In this document: piece by piece, positions 5,808-7,181 of the stretch
Layout: every line of letters starts with the position of its first letter
Position numbering within the stretch: the first letter of the stretch is position 1
NCBI GenBank assembly: GCA_039179985.1
Contig: JBCDED010000114.1
Location: forward strand, 1-7,181
DNA: 7,181 nucleotides
Origin: JBCCMQ01 sp039179985
Lineage (GTDB): Bacteria; Pseudomonadota; Alphaproteobacteria; Rhodobacterales; Rhodobacteraceae
Direction: 5' to 3'
The notes under the pieces: model-generated
Seen by the model: only the letters and a program-made list of their open reading frames with translations
What the model was told of the DNA's origin: nothing
Database searches by the model: none
Translations under genes and position numbers: made by a program

Positions 5808-6380
5808 TCAGGAGAGTTTGCGCAGCACGTTGCCCCGGGCAATCTCGCCGTCTTTCGTCACACGCGCATAGATCCCGCGCAGTTTGTGCGTTTTGCCGGG
5901 CCCGGTGTTGACGAAAACGCAGGCGTCGCGCCCGTAGCGTTCGATAAAAGCGTCGCAGCCCGCGTGGATCTCTTCGGTCACTACGAATTCGGCGGTGCCG
6001 ATGGAAAAGCGCGTGCCGGGCGGCATATTCGCCGGCGTCAGGTCCATATCGATGAAAAAGTTGTCACCCGCAGGCGGCCAATTCTCCATATCTCCTGCTA
6101 TGGCGGCGATGCAGCGGCTCATCATCATGCAGATCTGCACATCAGGATGCGGGTCGCCCGCCTCGGTCGTTCGCCAGCACCCCTTGGACCAGTGGTCACC
6201 CTGCAGCCCGCCGGCCAGGGACACCGCGGCCGTATTCAGCGCCGTGCGCTGACCGTGTCCGGGCCGGGAAACGATCAGGTCGAGCCGCCCTTCATCTTTT
6301 GGCGCGCCGAGAATGTCGGGCAGCGCTTCGGCCAGTTCGGCTGCCGTTCGGTGGGGCCGCGTGCGGAACGTGTCGGGCAT
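5808..6380 (-). CDS. MOSC domain-containing protein
   Basis: This 190-residue protein is a MOSC-domain protein, related to the C-terminal domain of molybdenum cofactor sulfurases and to YiiM/YcbX. MOSC domains bind the molybdenum cofactor or transfer sulfur; some act in detoxifying N-hydroxylated compounds. Visible features are GGLQGDHWSKG (57-67), PAGDNFFIDMDL (103-114), PPGTRFSIGTAEFVVTEE (120-137), IHAGC (138-142) with the candidate conserved cysteine Cys142, FIERYGRDA (145-153) and KLRGIYARVTKDGEI (166-180). No partner domain such as a PLP-dependent sulfurase or ferredoxin is fused. The ATG at 6380 follows AGGA at 8 bases. It sits between the HlyU-family gene (60-base gap) and the RibD-C-like reductase (48-base gap), all on the minus strand. 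Substrate and physiological role cannot be read from the sequence. Confidence 0.9.
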   Translation of the reverse strand: MPDTFRTRPHRTAAELAEALPDILGAPKDEGRLDLIVSRPGHGQRTALNTAAVSLAGGLQGDHWSKGCWRTTEAGDPHPDVQICMMMSRCIAAIAGDMENWPPAGDNFFIDMDLTPANMPPGTRFSIGTAEFVVTEEIHAGCDAFIERYGRDACVFVNTGPGKTHKLRGIYARVTKDGEIARGNVLRKLS

Positions 6381-6440
6381 CTGGAAATCCTGAAGAATAC
6401 CACTCGGCAGCGTGCCAGATTCCGCCCGGCCTGTCGACGG

Positions 6441-6716
6441 TCAGTCGAACATGCTGTCGCCCTGTTGGTCGATCACGATCCGCGCCTTGGCAACCGCCGC
6501 TTCGCAGGCTGCGTCGTGTGTCTCCAGCGTATCGGCACGGATCAACCGATGGACCCGGGTCTCGCCGCCGATATCCTTCTCGATCCGCGCGCCCAGGCGA
6601 TACTTGCCGCCTTCGGAAATGGGATCGGGGATGATGCGGTAGTCGCCGTGCGTCACAGGCTCTGCCTCCTGCGATTTCGAGGCACCACCACCGAAAAGAC
6701 GGGACAGAAGAGACAT
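6441..6716 (-). CDS. HlyU-family small protein
   Basis: This 91-residue protein matches the HlyU family (PF10115). It starts MSLLSRLFGGG, followed by a short polar linker and a compact domain: GDYRIIPDPISEGGKYRLG (24-42), ARIEKDIGG (43-51), HRLIRADTLETHDAA (56-70) and AKARIVIDQQGDSMFD (76-91). The family name comes from a Vibrio haemolysin activator, but these short alphaproteobacterial proteins have no visible helix-turn-helix, so a DNA-binding or haemolysin role should not be assumed. The ATG at 6716 is preceded by GAGGT at 7 bases. It lies 66 bases downstream of the rpoD stop on the same strand and 60 bases before the MOSC gene. Confidence 0.88.
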   Translation of the reverse strand: MSLLSRLFGGGASKSQEAEPVTHGDYRIIPDPISEGGKYRLGARIEKDIGGETRVHRLIRADTLETHDAACEAAVAKARIVIDQQGDSMFD

Positions 6717-6739
6717 TGCATATACCTCGTCGTTAAGGC

Positions 6740-6760
6740 GGGACGACGGTGCGTCTTCCC
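6740..6760 (-). terminator. Imperfect hairpin after rpoD, weak terminator candidate
   Basis: Read on the minus strand, GGGAAGAC and GTCGTCCC pair around a 5-base loop with one internal mismatch (7 of 8 pairs). It lies 22 bases after the rpoD stop. The following bases (GCCTTAACG) are not a proper T-tract, so termination may be partial or absent and rpoD transcripts could read into the HlyU-family gene. Confidence 0.25.
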
Positions 6761-6782
6761 GGCGGGCGCCTGAATCACCGCT

Positions 6783-7181
6783 TTACTGATCGAGAAACGA
6801 CCGCAGCTTGCGCGACCGGCTGGGGTGTTTGAGCTTTCTCAGCGCCTTGGCCTCAATCTGACGGATGCGTTCGCGGGTGACGCTGAACTGCTGGCCGACT
6901 TCCTCAAGCGTGTGGTCGGTGTTCATACCGATCCCGAAGCGCATGCGCAGCACGCGTTCTTCGCGCGGCGTGAGCGAGGCCAGAACGCGCGTCGTGGTTT
7001 CCTTGAGGTTTTCCTGGATCGCACTGTCGAGCGGAAGAACGGCATTCTTGTCTTCGATAAAATCGCCCAGCTGGCTGTCTTCCTCGTCGCCGATGGGCGT
7101 CTCAAGGCTGATCGGTTCCTTGGCGATCTTCATCACCTTGCGGACCTTTTCCAGCGGCATCTGCAGCTTTTCGGCCAGTTC
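6783..7181 (-). CDS. rpoD: RNA polymerase primary sigma factor RpoD, C-terminal fragment
   Basis: This is the last 132 codons of the housekeeping sigma-70 factor, which directs RNA polymerase to most promoters. The gene enters from the right edge, exactly on a codon boundary, so the N-terminal regions are outside. The fragment begins in region 3 (ELAEKLQMPLEKVRKVMKI), continues through EPISLETPIGDEEDSQLGDF, the hallmark of primary sigma factors, and ends with region 4. Region 4.1 includes LTPREERVLRMRFGIGM. Region 4.2 carries the -35-binding helix-turn-helix, TLEEVGQQFSVTRERIRQIE, followed by AKALRKLKHPSRSRKLRSFL. The stop is TAA at 6785-6783 after the final SFLDQ. The ATG at 7160 is an internal methionine, not the start. 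No truncation or oddity is seen in the visible part. Confidence 0.97.
   Translation of the reverse strand, partial: ELAEKLQMPLEKVRKVMKIAKEPISLETPIGDEEDSQLGDFIEDKNAVLPLDSAIQENLKETTTRVLASLTPREERVLRMRFGIGMNTDHTLEEVGQQFSVTRERIRQIEAKALRKLKHPSRSRKLRSFLDQ

Noticed and set aside
5886..6773. Plus-strand open frame of 295 codons
   Set aside because: It is antisense to the MOSC and HlyU-family genes, which both match known families and have good starts.

Overview
The window looks like an ordinary chromosomal segment of an alphaproteobacterium, most likely Rhodobacterales (Roseobacter/Rhodobacter-like). The base composition is GC-rich. RpoD region 4, NrdR, RibD, PrmA and the DUF1127 protein all read like Rhodobacteraceae versions, and genes are tightly packed with good Shine-Dalgarno sequences. 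No mobile element, tRNA, rRNA, CRISPR array or phage gene was seen.

Layout, left to right. (1) The first residues of ruvC run off the left edge on the minus strand. (2) A non-coding stretch of about 325 bases holds a long bulged inverted repeat with a T-rich tail and two clean small dyads. It leads into a plus-strand gene for a 68-residue DUF1127 protein. (3) A strong bidirectional terminator separates that gene from a minus-strand cluster running from about 3673 down to 741: nrdR, ribD, prmA and a small unidentified single-pass membrane protein. nrdR and ribD overlap as GTGA. (4) yjbQ (UPF0047) on the minus strand diverges from an exported-looking dienelactone-hydrolase-family protein on the plus strand. 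(5) From the right edge, a minus-strand series reads rpoD (3' end), a HlyU-family small protein, a MOSC-domain protein and a stand-alone RibD-C/DHFR-like reductase. The last of these overlaps the 3' end of the hydrolase gene by 20 bases in convergent orientation.

How the genes fit together. Most are housekeeping: Holliday junction resolution (RuvC), control of deoxyribonucleotide supply (NrdR), early riboflavin synthesis (RibD), ribosomal protein L11 methylation (PrmA) and primary sigma factor (RpoD). NrdR and RibD are likely co-translated. No riboflavin synthase gene follows ribD in this window, so that pathway is continued elsewhere. The MOSC and RibD-C-like genes are adjacent on one strand and may be co-transcribed, but no shared pathway can be read from the sequence. 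I see no convincing new multi-gene system. The least explained material is the structured leader region before the DUF1127 gene.
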